Part shown: in pieces, positions 1 to 8,304 of the stretch | Position numbering within the stretch: the first letter of the stretch is position 1 | How the letters are laid out: every line of letters starts with the position of its first letter | Assembly: GCF_001025135.1 (NCBI RefSeq) | Contig: NZ_AP012323.1 | Location: forward strand, 1,860,001 to 1,924,000 | DNA: 64,000 bases | DNA from: Bifidobacterium bifidum ATCC 29521 = JCM 1255 = DSM 20456 | GTDB taxonomy: Bacteria; Actinomycetota; Actinomycetes; Actinomycetales; Bifidobacteriaceae | Direction of reading: 5' to 3' | The notes under the pieces: model-generated | Seen by the model: the letters and a program-made list of their open reading frames with translations, nothing else | Told to the model about the DNA's origin: nothing | Database searches by the model: none | Made by a program: the position numbers and the translations under genes

Positions 1-181
1 CCCGGGTCACCGTCGCGGCCTTGTCCGGTTTCGCGACGGGAGCGGCGGCCTGCATATGCCGCACGACCAGCCATCCGCCGCCGACGAGCACCGCCACGAT
101 GACCAGCACGACGACGAGCGCCCTGACGGGCGAATGCGATGCCGTCGTCCTGTGATGCCCTTTTCCCCGGATGTGCCCCAT
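1..181 (-). CDS. Membrane or secreted protein, N-terminal part (runs off window)
   Basis: Only the first 60 or so residues are present; the gene continues beyond base 1. The start is taken at the ATG whose complement ends at 181 because an AAGGAG lies 6 bases upstream; a second in-frame ATG at 199 lies upstream of that site. The peptide has a basic N-terminus (MGHIRGKGHHRTT) followed by a hydrophobic stretch at about residues 22-38 (ALVVVLVIVAVLVGGGW), then an Ala/Pro/Lys linker. This looks like an uncleaved signal anchor of a type II membrane protein. No catalytic domain is visible, so the function is unknown. Confidence 0.6.
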   Translation of the reverse strand, partial: MGHIRGKGHHRTTASHSPVRALVVVLVIVAVLVGGGWLVVRHMQAAAPVAKPDKAATVTR

Positions 182-199
182 CGTACGCTCCTTGCTCAT

Positions 200-685
200 C
201 TCGTCCTGATGGTTCTCAGTCTAACGCCCGTCAGCTACTGTCCAGTAAGCGGACACGACACGCGCGGGCGAATCTCCCATACGACACAAGCACAGACGTG
301 CGACACGCGCGGGAAACCGGCATATGCAATCACATTGCGGCGGCATCTTTCTTACTATGTGAACGATGACATCATTATGCCACGGTAAACGAAGGGGGTA
401 GAATGACTGCTTGGAGACGGACGGACAATGGCGTACCTCCGCCCCCCCTGCTTCGCTACAAGGGACGATACGCCTTGCCCGGATGACCGGTCGCGCGGAT
501 TATGCACAACCGGCTTTCTCATATCATGACCACACAAATCCCAGCGGACATTCAGCTTTTCGCGGCTTACCGATTCCCCACCAGTCACACAGCATCGACC
601 CACGCGCCGGCGGCTCCAGCCTGCTGCCATAATACGGGCTGCAATAGTCGTTCTTGACGTCCCTCGAGAAAGACCCGGAAAAAGC
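200..685. other. Intergenic stretch without a recognisable gene
   Basis: Between the membrane protein start and the tRNA-Ser terminator I see no reading frame with protein-like composition and no RNA gene. The open frames here either cross the tRNA or have random-looking composition. The region must contain the promoter of the leftward membrane protein gene. Confidence 0.4.
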
Positions 686-712
686 AAAAAGCCCCGGGCA
701 AACGTCCGGAGC
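686..712 (-). terminator. Terminator after tRNA-Ser
   Basis: On the minus strand GCTCCGG pairs with CCGGGGC (one G-U pair) around a 7-9 base loop and is followed by TTTTTG. It lies directly 3' of the tRNA-Ser, as expected for a factor-independent terminator. Confidence 0.7.
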
Positions 713-720
713 CTAGTCGG

Positions 721-808
721 CGGAGACAGAGGGATTCGAACCCTCGAGCCGCTAAACACGACTAACACCTTAGCAGGGTGCCCCTATCGGCCACTCAGGC
801 ATGTCTCC
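721..808 (-). tRNA. tRNA-Ser (anticodon GCT)
   Basis: The minus strand folds as a class II tRNA of about 88 bases: acceptor arms GGAGACA and TGTCTCC, an anticodon loop CTGCTAA giving anticodon GCT, a long variable arm, and the T-loop GGTTCGAATCC. The anticodon reads AGC/AGU serine codons. CCA is not encoded. Confidence 0.93.
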
Positions 809-1106
809 ATGTTGCACATTGGCGCAACAACATGGCATCTTACCATCGTCCCCCGGACTTCAGCAACACGGTGTGCCGCACGCGGCGTCATACGGGGCCT
901 GACGGCGGGTCAACGCGCCGGATTCGAGTCGCCCGTGAACGTGACGATCCCCGCGACGATCAGCAGCGCGACGCCAGCAATTTCGCGGCGCCCTGCGCTC
1001 CGACAGGCCAGGCCACGCGCGGGCGGCAAAGAGATTGCGACGGCCGCTCCCCAACCGGTACGGCAAGGCCCGCTCCATCCCGGCCCGGCACGGTACGATA
1101 AGGGAT

Positions 1107-2399
1107 ATGAGTACCGCACCTAGACTGGCCGCCGCCAAACGCGATTGGGGGCATGACGAGACCGGCTGCACGGTGCTGCACATCGACATGGACGCCTTCT
1201 ACGCCTCGCTGGAAGTGGCACGTCATCCCGAACTCAAAGGCAAGCCGGTGATCATCGGCACCGGGACGCGCTCGGTGGTGTCGGCGGCGAGCTATGAGGC
1301 ACGGCGTTACGGCGTCAATTCGGCGATGGCGAGCGCCCGTGCCCGTCAGCTGTGCCCGGACGGCGTGTTCCTGCCGGTGGACATGCACTACTACCGGATG
1401 ATGTCTCGGCGCATCATCGAAGAGGTGTTCAGCCAGGTCACTGACCGGTTCGAGCAGGTTTCGGTGGATGAGGCGTATATGGACGTGTCGGGGGCGCTGC
1501 TCGCCTGGCAACGGCCGACCCGGATCGGCGCCTGGATACGGCAGGAGGTCGCCTCGCGGTTCCATGTGACCTGTTCGGTGGGCGTCGCCGCGAACAAGCT
1601 GGTCGCGAAAATGGCGTCGACGAATGCGAAGCCTGATGGCATGCTGCTGATTCCCGTCGCCCGGCACGCCGAGTTCGTACAGATGATGCCGCTGCGGGGC
1701 ATACCCGGCATCGGGCCTTCGCTGGAGCGGCGGCTGGCGGAGTGGGGCGTGAAGACCGTGGCCGACCTGGCGAAGATGAGCGAGCAGACGCTGGCCACGG
1801 CCATCGGCTCGCAGACCATGGCCCACGGCCTGTGTATGGCCGCGCGTGGCATGGATGGGCGTGCGGTGACGCCGTACACTCCGGAGAAGTCGATCGGCTC
1901 CGAGAGCACGTTCCCCGAGGACACGCGCGACATGCGCCGGGTATGCGACCTGCTGCGCCGGTGCTGCGACGAAGTGGCGAGCTCGCTACGCAGACGCGGT
2001 CTGGTGGCGCGGACGGTGACGGTGAAACTGCGGTTCGCCGATCTGAGCTACAAGTCGATGTCACACACCATGGAACGCGCCGAGGACACGGCCGCCGCGC
2101 TGTATCCGCAATCCGTAGAACTACTGTGCCGGATGCTGGGGATCGAGGATGGCGTCGCCGCCATGCGGAGCCCCGACACTCCCCTGCCGCGAGACATCCG
2201 GCTCGCCGGCATGAGCGCGAGCGGACTGGCGAGGTCGGCTGGTTCGACCGTGCAGCCGACGTTGGATGACGTGCTGGAGGAGACCGAGGCACAGTCCGCC
2301 GGAACCGTCACGCGGTCGGCGCGGCAGCGCGACGCGGAGCAGGCGCTGGACGCGATACGCCGCAAATACGGCAAGGGCGCGGCGTCGCTGGGATTGTGA
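1107..2399 (+). CDS. dinB: DNA polymerase IV (Y family, translesion)
   Basis: This 430-residue protein is a Y-family polymerase that bypasses DNA lesions. The palm carries the metal-binding motifs HIDMDAFYASLE (near residue 22) and SVDEAYMDVSG (near residue 120), and a helix-hairpin-helix region follows (GIPGIGPSLERRLAEWGV). The C-terminal little-finger region includes EKSIGSESTF. The frame is open to a TTG at 1035, but I prefer the ATG at 1107, where family similarity begins; its AAGGGA is only 2 bases away, so the transcript may be leaderless. The length is slightly above the usual 350-400 residues because of a C-terminal tail. It converges on dapC with only 23 bases between the stops. Confidence 0.93.
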   Translation: MSTAPRLAAAKRDWGHDETGCTVLHIDMDAFYASLEVARHPELKGKPVIIGTGTRSVVSAASYEARRYGVNSAMASARARQLCPDGVFLPVDMHYYRMMSRRIIEEVFSQVTDRFEQVSVDEAYMDVSGALLAWQRPTRIGAWIRQEVASRFHVTCSVGVAANKLVAKMASTNAKPDGMLLIPVARHAEFVQMMPLRGIPGIGPSLERRLAEWGVKTVADLAKMSEQTLATAIGSQTMAHGLCMAARGMDGRAVTPYTPEKSIGSESTFPEDTRDMRRVCDLLRRCCDEVASSLRRRGLVARTVTVKLRFADLSYKSMSHTMERAEDTAAALYPQSVELLCRMLGIEDGVAAMRSPDTPLPRDIRLAGMSASGLARSAGSTVQPTLDDVLEETEAQSAGTVTRSARQRDAEQALDAIRRKYGKGAASLGL

Positions 2400-2422
2400 G
2401 CCGGTGGGTGAGCCGACCAACA

Positions 2423-3601
2423 TCAGCGCGAGAGACGCCTCGCCGCGTCGGCGACGGCATCGTCACTCGCGGTGGCGGAGAAGCGCAGGCATTCCGGCGC
2501 TCCGTAGAACTCCCCGGGGCTCGCTATGATGCCGAGCGCGGCCAGATCGTCCATGTCGCGCCAGCAGTCGCCCGACTTCGCCCGCACCCACACGTACAGC
2601 GCCCCCTGCGGCATGCGGGCGTCGTATCCGGCGGACCGCAGCGCGCCGACCAGCGTCTTCAGACGGCGGCGATAGCGCGTCCATTGGGTTTTCGCCGCAT
2701 CGAAATCACGCAATCCCGTGGCCATCGCGGACTGCACCGGACCGGGGATGATCTGCCCGATCTGCTTGCGGTACGCCGACATCTCACGCACCAGGCCGGC
2801 GTCTCCCGCGATGAACGCGGTCCGGTATCCCGCCATGTTCGACTGCTTGCTGAGCGAGTACAGCACTAGGATCCGGTCTGCGGTACCATCGCAGACGGTG
2901 GTGTTCAACGCGCACGGGGACGTCGCCAACGACACCGGCGTCGACGTGCCGGCCTCGGCACCGTCCACGTGGAAATCACGCGAATTCGACGACCAGCACA
3001 TCAGGGCATAGCACTCGTCGGACAGCACCACCGCGCCGATGCGACGCGCCGCCGCGACGATATCGGACAGCCAGCCGCCGGACAGCACGCCGCCGGTGGG
3101 ATTACACGGCGAATTGACCCATACCGCCTTCACACCCGGCACATGGCACCATGAGTCGACATCCGAGACGTCATCGACCTTCAGCACGCTCGCACCGGCC
3201 AGCTGCGTGCCGATCTCGTACGTGGGGTACGAGACCTTCGGCTGGACCACGACATCGCCCTCGCCGAGGTGCAACAGCGAGGCCATCAGCGCGACGGCCT
3301 CCTTGGAGCCGACCGTGGGCACAACGTCGGCGTTGATGGATTGCAGGTCCACGCCGCGCACGGCACGGAACCATTCGAAGATGGCGTCGCGCAGATCACC
3401 GGATCCGGCCGTCACCGGATAGCCGTGCGCGTTCTTCGCGTCCGAGGCCGCGGCAAGCGCCTCACGCACGGATTGCGGCACCGGGTCGACGGGAGAGCCC
3501 ACCGACAGGTCGACGATGCCGCCCGGCACCTGTGCCGCCTTTGTCTTGTACGGGGCGATGCGAGACCAATCGTATGGCGATGAATAAGCGTGAAAGCCCA
3601 T
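2423..3601 (-). CDS. dapC: Succinyldiaminopimelate aminotransferase-type PLP enzyme
   Basis: This 392-residue fold-type I aminotransferase probably forms N-succinyl-LL-diaminopimelate in lysine and peptidoglycan synthesis. Family features seen are NSPCNPTGG (near residue 165), DECYAL, and SLSKQSNMAGYR carrying the PLP-binding lysine (near residue 240). The frame is open upstream to 3805, but the ATG at 3601 has GAAAGGA at the right distance. Its position just downstream of a 7Fe ferredoxin gene matches the fdx-dapC arrangement common in actinobacteria, and this context supports DapC over other class I/II aminotransferases. Substrate specificity is inferred, not shown. Confidence 0.85.
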   Translation of the reverse strand: MGFHAYSSPYDWSRIAPYKTKAAQVPGGIVDLSVGSPVDPVPQSVREALAAASDAKNAHGYPVTAGSGDLRDAIFEWFRAVRGVDLQSINADVVPTVGSKEAVALMASLLHLGEGDVVVQPKVSYPTYEIGTQLAGASVLKVDDVSDVDSWCHVPGVKAVWVNSPCNPTGGVLSGGWLSDIVAAARRIGAVVLSDECYALMCWSSNSRDFHVDGAEAGTSTPVSLATSPCALNTTVCDGTADRILVLYSLSKQSNMAGYRTAFIAGDAGLVREMSAYRKQIGQIIPGPVQSAMATGLRDFDAAKTQWTRYRRRLKTLVGALRSAGYDARMPQGALYVWVRAKSGDCWRDMDDLAALGIIASPGEFYGAPECLRFSATASDDAVADAARRLSR

Positions 3602-3719
3602 GCTGGTCCTTTCCTCGACGTCCTCCGGCCGGCCGTGGCGTGTCACCCGGCGAAGGAACCGTGCTCTATGAAAGCGGCCGCCGCACAAGGCGACGGCCTG
3701 CAGAATGATACCGGGCGGA

Positions 3720-4043
3720 TCAGTCCTGATTCTGAGGCGGCAACGCGGCCACCTGCTCGGGATCGTGGCCGATCGGGCCGTGTGCGGAAGCACCGCCGAA
3801 ATCACCGACCTCGGCGAAGAAACTCACCGCGGCATCCTTGTACCAAGCCCACTCGTCGGGCAGGTCATCCTCGTAGAAGATGGCTTCGGTCGGGCACACC
3901 GGCTCACACGCGCCACAATCGACGCACTCGTTCGGATTGATGTACAGGGAACGCGAACCCTCGTAGATGCAATCGACCGGGCACTCGTCCACACAAGCCT
4001 TGTCCTTGACGTCCACGCACGGCTGGGCGATAACGTATGGCAT
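3720..4043 (-). CDS. fdxA: 7Fe ferredoxin (3Fe-4S/4Fe-4S)
   Basis: This 107-residue electron carrier has the ordered cysteines of the FdxA/FdxC family: one set in CVDVKDKACVDECPVDCIYEG (residues 9-29) and one in CVDCGACEPVCP (residues 40-51), followed by the acidic C-terminal tail typical of actinobacterial 7Fe ferredoxins. A strong AAGGAGGAG precedes the ATG at 4043. The gene sits 118 bases upstream of dapC in the same orientation and may be cotranscribed. The redox partner cannot be told from the sequence. Confidence 0.92.
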   Translation of the reverse strand: MPYVIAQPCVDVKDKACVDECPVDCIYEGSRSLYINPNECVDCGACEPVCPTEAIFYEDDLPDEWAWYKDAAVSFFAEVGDFGGASAHGPIGHDPEQVAALPPQNQD

Positions 4044-4127
4044 GACTCCTCCTTGGCTTAGCTTGACTTACCACAGTACGCGGCAACGGGGACGCACGGT
4101 CACGCTCCCGCCTTGCTCCACCCCGCG

Positions 4128-4161
4128 AAAGTCCCATTTAACGCGCACGAGATGGGACTTT
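4128..4161 (-). repeat. Palindrome of family A, copy 1 (murB 3' end)
   Basis: Arms AAAGTCCCAT (4128-4137) and ATGGGACTTT (4152-4161) form a perfect 10-bp stem 6 bases past the murB stop, so it probably ends the murB transcript. The same arms recur at 42542-42581 behind an unrelated gene. Confidence 0.7.
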
Positions 4162-4167
4162 GGGCGG

Positions 4168-5382
4168 CTAACGCAGGTCCATGCCGACGACGACCGGCTC
4201 GGGGACGAGGCGGACGCCGAACGCCGCCTCCACGCCGTCCTGCACGGCATGCGCCAGCGCCGCGATGTCGGAGGCGGCCGCATCCCCGCGGTTGGTCAGT
4301 GCCAGCGCGTGCAGCGTGGACAGGCCGGCCGGCGAGGATTCGTCGACCTTGAACCCCTTATGGAATCCTGCATGATCGATCAGCCAGGCGGCGGAGGTCT
4401 TCACGCCCGCCGTGCCATCCGGCAGCGTCGCGGGGAAACGCGGGGCGTCCTGCGGCAACCTATCGGCCGCATCGGCGGGAAGCACCGGATTCATGAAGAA
4501 GCTGCCGCAGCTGTGCCGGTCGGGATCGCGCACGACGGGCGTGTCCGCGCCTGCGGCCAGCTGGCGACGCTGCGCTTCGAGCGCGATGCGCACGTTGACG
4601 TCGCGCTTGGTGCCGGCCATCGCCGGCTGAAGATAACGCGCGGCATCCTCCAGCATCCCCTTGGCCGCACGGACCTTGAGCACGGCGTTGCGGATGGCCG
4701 CGGTCTCCATGCGGTCACAGACCTCGACTCCCAGCGCCTTGGCGAGCTGTCCGTAACCGACCGTGCCGGTGGCGCTGTGCCGCAGCGCGAATGTCACCGA
4801 CAGCACCACGTATCGCGGCGTCGGGAAGAACTCGCCGGCCGGCACCGCCGGAGCCTGATACATGCTCGTCTTGAGAGCGCTCATACGGTATCCGAATCCC
4901 ATGTCGGCAGCCGCGATGTTCAGCGTCCGCTTGTCCCGACGGTCCCACGCTTCCACGGATTCGACCGCGCCTGCGACTTCCTGTCCGTACGCGCCGATGT
5001 TCTGCACCACCGAGGCGCCGACTGTGCCGGGGATGCCGGACAGACCTTCCACGCCCTCCAGCCCGAGCTCGACGGTGAACGCGACGAAATCATCCCAGTT
5101 GCAGCCGGCTTCGGCGTTGACGTGCACGATTCGCTCGCCGTTCTCGACCGGCGCGGCCTCGTCGGGCACGGTGATCTGCCGGCGGGCGTCGCGCACGACG
5201 ACGCCATTGAACGGCCCATCAGCGACCAGCAGATTGGATCCGCCGCCAATCACGCATAGCGGCAGCCCTTTGGAGTCCGCGTCCTCCACCGCTTCAATCA
5301 CCCCGACGCGCGAGGTCGGTTCGATGAATCGGGCGATATGGCCGCCGACGCCGATAGTGGTCAGATCTGCAAAACTCGTCAT
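4168..5382 (-). CDS. murB: UDP-N-acetylenolpyruvoylglucosamine reductase
   Basis: This 404-residue FAD enzyme reduces UDP-GlcNAc-enolpyruvate to UDP-MurNAc, the second committed step of peptidoglycan synthesis. Seen in the sequence are TTIGVGG near the N-terminus, the FAD-binding VIGGGSNLLV (about residues 45-54), GLEGVEGLSGIPGTVGASVVQNIGAYG (in two pieces, about residues 107-133), SCGSFFMNPV with the proton-donor serine region, and a C-terminal NRGDA segment. The ATG at 5382 follows a short GAGAG purine run; upstream in-frame codons to 5451 look non-coding. A hairpin at 4128-4161 follows the stop. Confidence 0.94.
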   Translation of the reverse strand: MTSFADLTTIGVGGHIARFIEPTSRVGVIEAVEDADSKGLPLCVIGGGSNLLVADGPFNGVVVRDARRQITVPDEAAPVENGERIVHVNAEAGCNWDDFVAFTVELGLEGVEGLSGIPGTVGASVVQNIGAYGQEVAGAVESVEAWDRRDKRTLNIAAADMGFGYRMSALKTSMYQAPAVPAGEFFPTPRYVVLSVTFALRHSATGTVGYGQLAKALGVEVCDRMETAAIRNAVLKVRAAKGMLEDAARYLQPAMAGTKRDVNVRIALEAQRRQLAAGADTPVVRDPDRHSCGSFFMNPVLPADAADRLPQDAPRFPATLPDGTAGVKTSAAWLIDHAGFHKGFKVDESSPAGLSTLHALALTNRGDAAASDIAALAHAVQDGVEAAFGVRLVPEPVVVGMDLR

Positions 5383-5449
5383 GCTCTCTAGGGTACACGC
5401 GCCCGTCCCGCGAGCGGCGGCCGTGCGACGGCCGGGGCGATGAAACGAC

Positions 5450-5479
5450 AAAAGCCCGACCGGTGAAGGTCGGGCTTTT
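5450..5479 (-). terminator. Terminator of rpmG
   Basis: AAAAGCCCGACC pairs with GGTCGGGCTTTT around a tiny loop. It is 22 bases past the rpmG stop and flanked by A and T runs on the two sides, so it could work in both directions. Confidence 0.85.
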
Positions 5480-5500
5480 ACGACAAAGACTTGATAAAGC

Positions 5501-5671
5501 TCAGCGGGTCTCGCGGTGCACGGTCTGCTTGCCGCAACGCGGGCAGAACTTCTTCAGCTCAAGACGGTCGGGCGTATTACGACGGTTCTTCGTCGTGATG
5601 TAGTTACGCTCCTTGCACTCAGTGCATGCCAGCGTGATGCCCGGACGGATATCGGCGCTTTTGCTTGCCAT
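5501..5671 (-). CDS. rpmG: 50S ribosomal protein L33
   Basis: A 56-residue ribosomal protein of the large subunit. It begins [19 protein letters not shown] and has two CxxC pairs (CTEC and CPRC), so it is the zinc-binding form of L33. The family core [20 protein letters not shown] is recognisable. It is the last gene of a minus-strand unit with tRNA-Tyr, tRNA-Thr and tRNA-Met upstream, a frequent actinobacterial arrangement in which the tRNAs and L33 are processed from one transcript. Confidence 0.95.
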   Translation of the reverse strand: MASKSADIRPGITLACTECKERNYITTKNRRNTPDRLELKKFCPRCGKQTVHRETR

Positions 5672-5719
5672 GTGGTTCACCTCTGTGGTCGTTGTTTACC
5701 GGTGGCTTACCGGCCTTTG

Positions 5720-5793
5720 TAGCGAGAAAGAGACTCGAACTCTTGACCTTACGATTATGAGTCGTACGCTCTAGCCAGCTGAGCTATCCCGCC
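5720..5793 (-). tRNA. tRNA-Met (anticodon CAT)
   Basis: The minus strand gives a 74-base cloverleaf with acceptor GGCGGGA/TCTCGCT (G-U at the first pair), D-arm GCTCAGCTGGCTAGAGC, anticodon loop CTCATAA and T-arm AGAGTTCGAGTCTCT. The paired first base and the rpmG context fit elongator tRNA-Met, though CAT could also belong to tRNA-Ile2. Confidence 0.92.
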
Positions 5794-5797
5794 AGAG

Positions 5798-5869
<72 letters not shown>

Positions 5870-5870
5870 G

Positions 5871-5952
5871 TGGCGGATAGTGGATTCGAACCACTGAAGC
5901 ACGAAGCGGCTGATTTACAGTCAGCTCCCTTTGACCGCTTGGGAAATCCGCC
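5871..5952 (-). tRNA. tRNA-Tyr (anticodon GTA)
   Basis: An 82-base class II tRNA on the minus strand: acceptor GGCGGAT/ATCCGCC, anticodon loop CTGTAAA, long variable arm and T-arm GTGGTTCGAATCCAC. It is separated from tRNA-Thr by a single base, so the three tRNAs and rpmG probably form one transcription unit. Confidence 0.93.
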
Positions 5953-5993
5953 ATGGCTGCTTGTCGAGGCTGTGGCCTCAACCGGCAACTTGG

Positions 5994-6838
5994 CTATCTA
6001 AACACAAGTCGCCAACTTTTGCAACTCGCGTGTCGCGCACGGCATGTCGCAAGTATTTCCAAGGTATCACGGCATCTCACCTTCGATACTCGCATCATGT
6101 TTTTCTGCGCAATGACGCCGGGAACGGCCATCTGAACATCCGCCAGACCGCATTGCCGCGTCGTTTCGCGGCGACGGCGCACCGGGCGTACAACCCGCGC
6201 AACGGTTCCGGCGACGGCGCGACGGACGTCGGACGCGCCGGCTGTCACATGGTCCGCGAGTTCGGCCAGATACGCGCCGAAATCGGACTCCCCTTCCGGC
6301 GTCACGGCTTCCAGACATTCGGCGATGCGACCGGCAATACCGCGCTCAGTGTCGACAGGCGACCATCTCACGCCCGCGCCCCATGCCGAATCGCACGCCT
6401 CGCGCCACGCCGCACGCCAAGCCCGCCCCATGCCGTTCGTCGCGTCCGGCGATCCGGTCTCTCCGACCGCCTCCATCAGGCCGAACCGCATCCGGCGTCG
6501 ATGCCGGCGCACCCTCGATGGGCGAGCACCGGGACCACCACCGAGCGCACGTCATCCGCCATCACGAAATCACGACCCTGCATCAGCGCCCGCGCACGGG
6601 TCATCGCCGCCACGTTGAGGCTGCCTCGCGGCGACACTCCGAACCGCACGCCCTGCGCGTCACGGGTCGCCGCGGACAGCGTCATTACCGCGAGCTCAAT
6701 CACCTCGCGGGAGCACGACAGCACACCGGCAAGCGCGTCGATGATGTCGCCGATGACCGCCGCCGACATGGCGGGAGTGTCGATCGCGATGTCTTCGTCA
6801 GCTCCGCCGTTGCTTTCGATACCTGTTGCGCGTACCAC
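5994..6838 (-). pseudogene. Fused remnants of a MoxR ATPase and a TgpA-type C-terminus
   Basis: Two minus-strand frames join near 6500. The first (6838 to about 6500) ends like the lid and C-terminal part of MoxR-type AAA+ ATPases: SPRGSLNVAAMTRARALMQG followed by RDFVMADDVRSVV and a terminal HR. Its Walker motifs are absent. The second (about 6512 to 5994) contains RAWRAAWREACDSAWGAGVRW and a later FGAYLAELADHV, which resemble the DUF4129 tail of transglutaminase-like TgpA proteins. In intact actinobacterial loci the order is moxR, a DUF58 gene, tgpA, so the order here fits an operon collapsed by deletion of its middle. The TgpA assignment is weaker than the MoxR one. No product is expected. 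Confidence 0.6.
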
Positions 6839-6879
6839 CCCAGTCGGCTCCGCCGACAGCCCCCGTCAGCGAGGTGCGG

Positions 6880-7638
6880 CTATTGTGCGGCGTCCCATAC
6901 GGCGCGGGACAGTTCGGTGATCTGGCTTGGGGCCACGGCTGAGGAGATGTCGTTGCTCATCACCGCGAGCACATACGGATGGGTGCCGAACACGATCGCC
7001 ACGTCGTTCTGAACGGCCGCCAGCTCGCCGGTCTTGTTGGCGACCTTCACACCGGACGGCACGCCCGCGGGAATCTTGGTGCGCCGCGTCTGGCCGAGCA
7101 GCAGCTGCATCATGCGTTCGCTGGCGTTTTTCGACACCAGCGTCCCGGCGTACACCTGAGAGAGGAACGAGCCGCAGTCGCGCGTCGAGGTCCAGTTCTC
7201 CACCGCGTTGCCCGAGGCCATGCCGGTCAATGTGCGCAGCTCCTCGCTGGAGGTGAAGCCGTATCGTTGCGCGATCGCGGTGACGGTGGCGATGGCGGCT
7301 TTGCCGTCGCCGTTGCCGATGCGCGACAGCAGCCCGTTCGCAGCTTCGTTCGAGCTGACGGTGATCATCTGCTTCAGCAGGGCGTCCACGTTCACGTCAT
7401 CGGTGATGGTGCCATGCTCGATGCCGTCGAACACGGCCAGCATGATGTAGAGCTTGACCAGTGACGCCGCCACGAGTTTCTCGTCGTTGACTGTGACGTC
7501 GCGGCCGCTTTCCAGATCGATGTAGGTCGCCGACCATGTGCCGCCGTACTGCGCGAGCTTGGTATCGAGCACCTGTTTGACGGCAGCGACACGCGTCTCA
7601 CTCGGGTCGGGTTCTTTCGGCGCTGCGGGCACGGGCAC
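6880..7638 (-). CDS. Class A beta-lactamase-fold serine hydrolase, probably 5'-truncated
   Basis: The 252-residue frame encodes a penicillin-recognising serine hydrolase: SLVK with the nucleophilic serine (near residue 59), SSN in the place of the SDN loop, and KTG (near residue 206). Relatives in actinobacteria are usually extracellular, held by a signal or membrane anchor. Here the readable frame starts at GTG 7638, which has GGGAGG 8 bases upstream, but it has no signal peptide or membrane segment. An out-of-frame zinc-ribbon start lies just upstream (7598-7690). If translated the product would be cytosolic and perhaps inactive in its normal role; a beta-lactamase activity cannot be claimed. 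Confidence 0.65.
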   Translation of the reverse strand: MPVPAAPKEPDPSETRVAAVKQVLDTKLAQYGGTWSATYIDLESGRDVTVNDEKLVAASLVKLYIMLAVFDGIEHGTITDDVNVDALLKQMITVSSNEAANGLLSRIGNGDGKAAIATVTAIAQRYGFTSSEELRTLTGMASGNAVENWTSTRDCGSFLSQVYAGTLVSKNASERMMQLLLGQTRRTKIPAGVPSGVKVANKTGELAAVQNDVAIVFGTHPYVLAVMSNDISSAVAPSQITELSRAVWDAAQ

Positions 7639-7690
7639 GGCCGTGACCTCCCGCGCTGATCGGCTTGCCGCAATTCGGACATACCATCAT
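7598..7690 (-). pseudogene. Zinc-ribbon N-terminal fragment out of frame with the hydrolase
   Basis: The ATG at 7690 opens MMVCPNCGKPISAGGH, the first half of a typical zinc ribbon, then reads a Arg-rich tail and stops at 7598. The hydrolase frame begins inside this fragment. Related bifidobacterial proteins join a CxxC zinc ribbon, a transmembrane helix and an extracellular domain; the second CxxC and the helix are missing here, consistent with a deletion plus frameshift. Confidence 0.55.
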
Positions 7691-7770
7691 GATTGCCTGC
7701 CTCATCGGAATTCCCTTGTATCGTCTTCCCTTCCCGCGCAGTCTACCAAACGAGTGCGGCCAGACATAGG

Positions 7771-7804
7771 AAAACCCCGGCGCATATCATGCGATCCGGG
7801 GTTC
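7771..7804 (-). terminator. Terminator of groES
   Basis: AACCCCGG (7773-7780) pairs with CCGGGGTT 31 bases past the groES stop, followed on the minus strand by a TTTTCC run. Confidence 0.8.
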
Positions 7805-7835
7805 CGTGCTGACGGCGCTGTCGTGCAGCGTTCAC

Positions 7836-8129
7836 TCAGCCAAGAATGGCGAGCACGTCACGAGAGGAGACGATCAGGTAGTCCTCGCCCTCGTAGTGCA
7901 CTTCGGTGCCACCGTACTTGGAGTACAGCACCTTGTCACCGACCTTGACGTCCATGGGGATGCGCTCGCCCTTGTCGTCACGACGGCCGGGGCCGACGGC
8001 CAGGACTTCACCCTGCTGCGGCTTCTCCTTGGCGTTGTCCGGGATGAACAGACCGGACGCGGTCTGGGTCTCGGCAGCGGCCTGCTTGACGATGATCTTG
8101 TCTTCCAACGGTGTGAGCTTGATCGACAC
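7836..8129 (-). CDS. groES: Co-chaperonin GroES (Cpn10)
   Basis: This 97-residue subunit forms the heptameric lid of the GroEL folding chamber in the cytosol. The family start [16 protein letters not shown], the mobile loop [21 protein letters not shown] (residues 20-40) and the [16 protein letters not shown] roof region are present, and the length is standard. A good AGGTGACCC ribosome site precedes the ATG. It stands alone, without groEL, as in other bifidobacteria. A CIRCE operator 124 bases upstream indicates HrcA control. Confidence 0.96.
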   Translation of the reverse strand: MSIKLTPLEDKIIVKQAAAETQTASGLFIPDNAKEKPQQGEVLAVGPGRRDDKGERIPMDVKVGDKVLYSKYGGTEVHYEGEDYLIVSSRDVLAILG

Positions 8130-8252
8130 TGTGGGTCACCTCGTATTCTTGAAATCCAATCGTATGGTCCCGCGATGGAATGCCGCCATTCAGAGGCTGA
8201 CGATCACTTCGGGCATCATCCCTTCGCGCTAGCACTCATCGTAGCGCGATTG

Positions 8253-8279
8253 TTAGCACTCTGCCAACTCGACTGCTAA
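8253..8279 (-). promoter_or_regulatory. CIRCE operator (HrcA binding site)
   Basis: TTAGCACTC, a 9-base spacer, and GACTGCTAA match the CIRCE consensus (TTAGCACTC-N9-GAGTGCTAA) with one mismatch. A further half-site TAGCACTC lies at 8230-8237. The element is placed to repress groES through HrcA. Confidence 0.9.
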
Positions 8280-8304
8280 CGCTCTGAGAGAAAATCACAC
8301 GCAA

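Noticed and set aside
355-768. 137-codon minus-strand frame near the tRNA-Ser
   Set aside because: It runs through the tRNA gene and terminator, so it cannot be a protein gene.
1035-1106. Longer dinB start at TTG 1035
   Set aside because: No ribosome site and the added residues are unlike other Y-family polymerases, whose homology starts just after ATG 1107.
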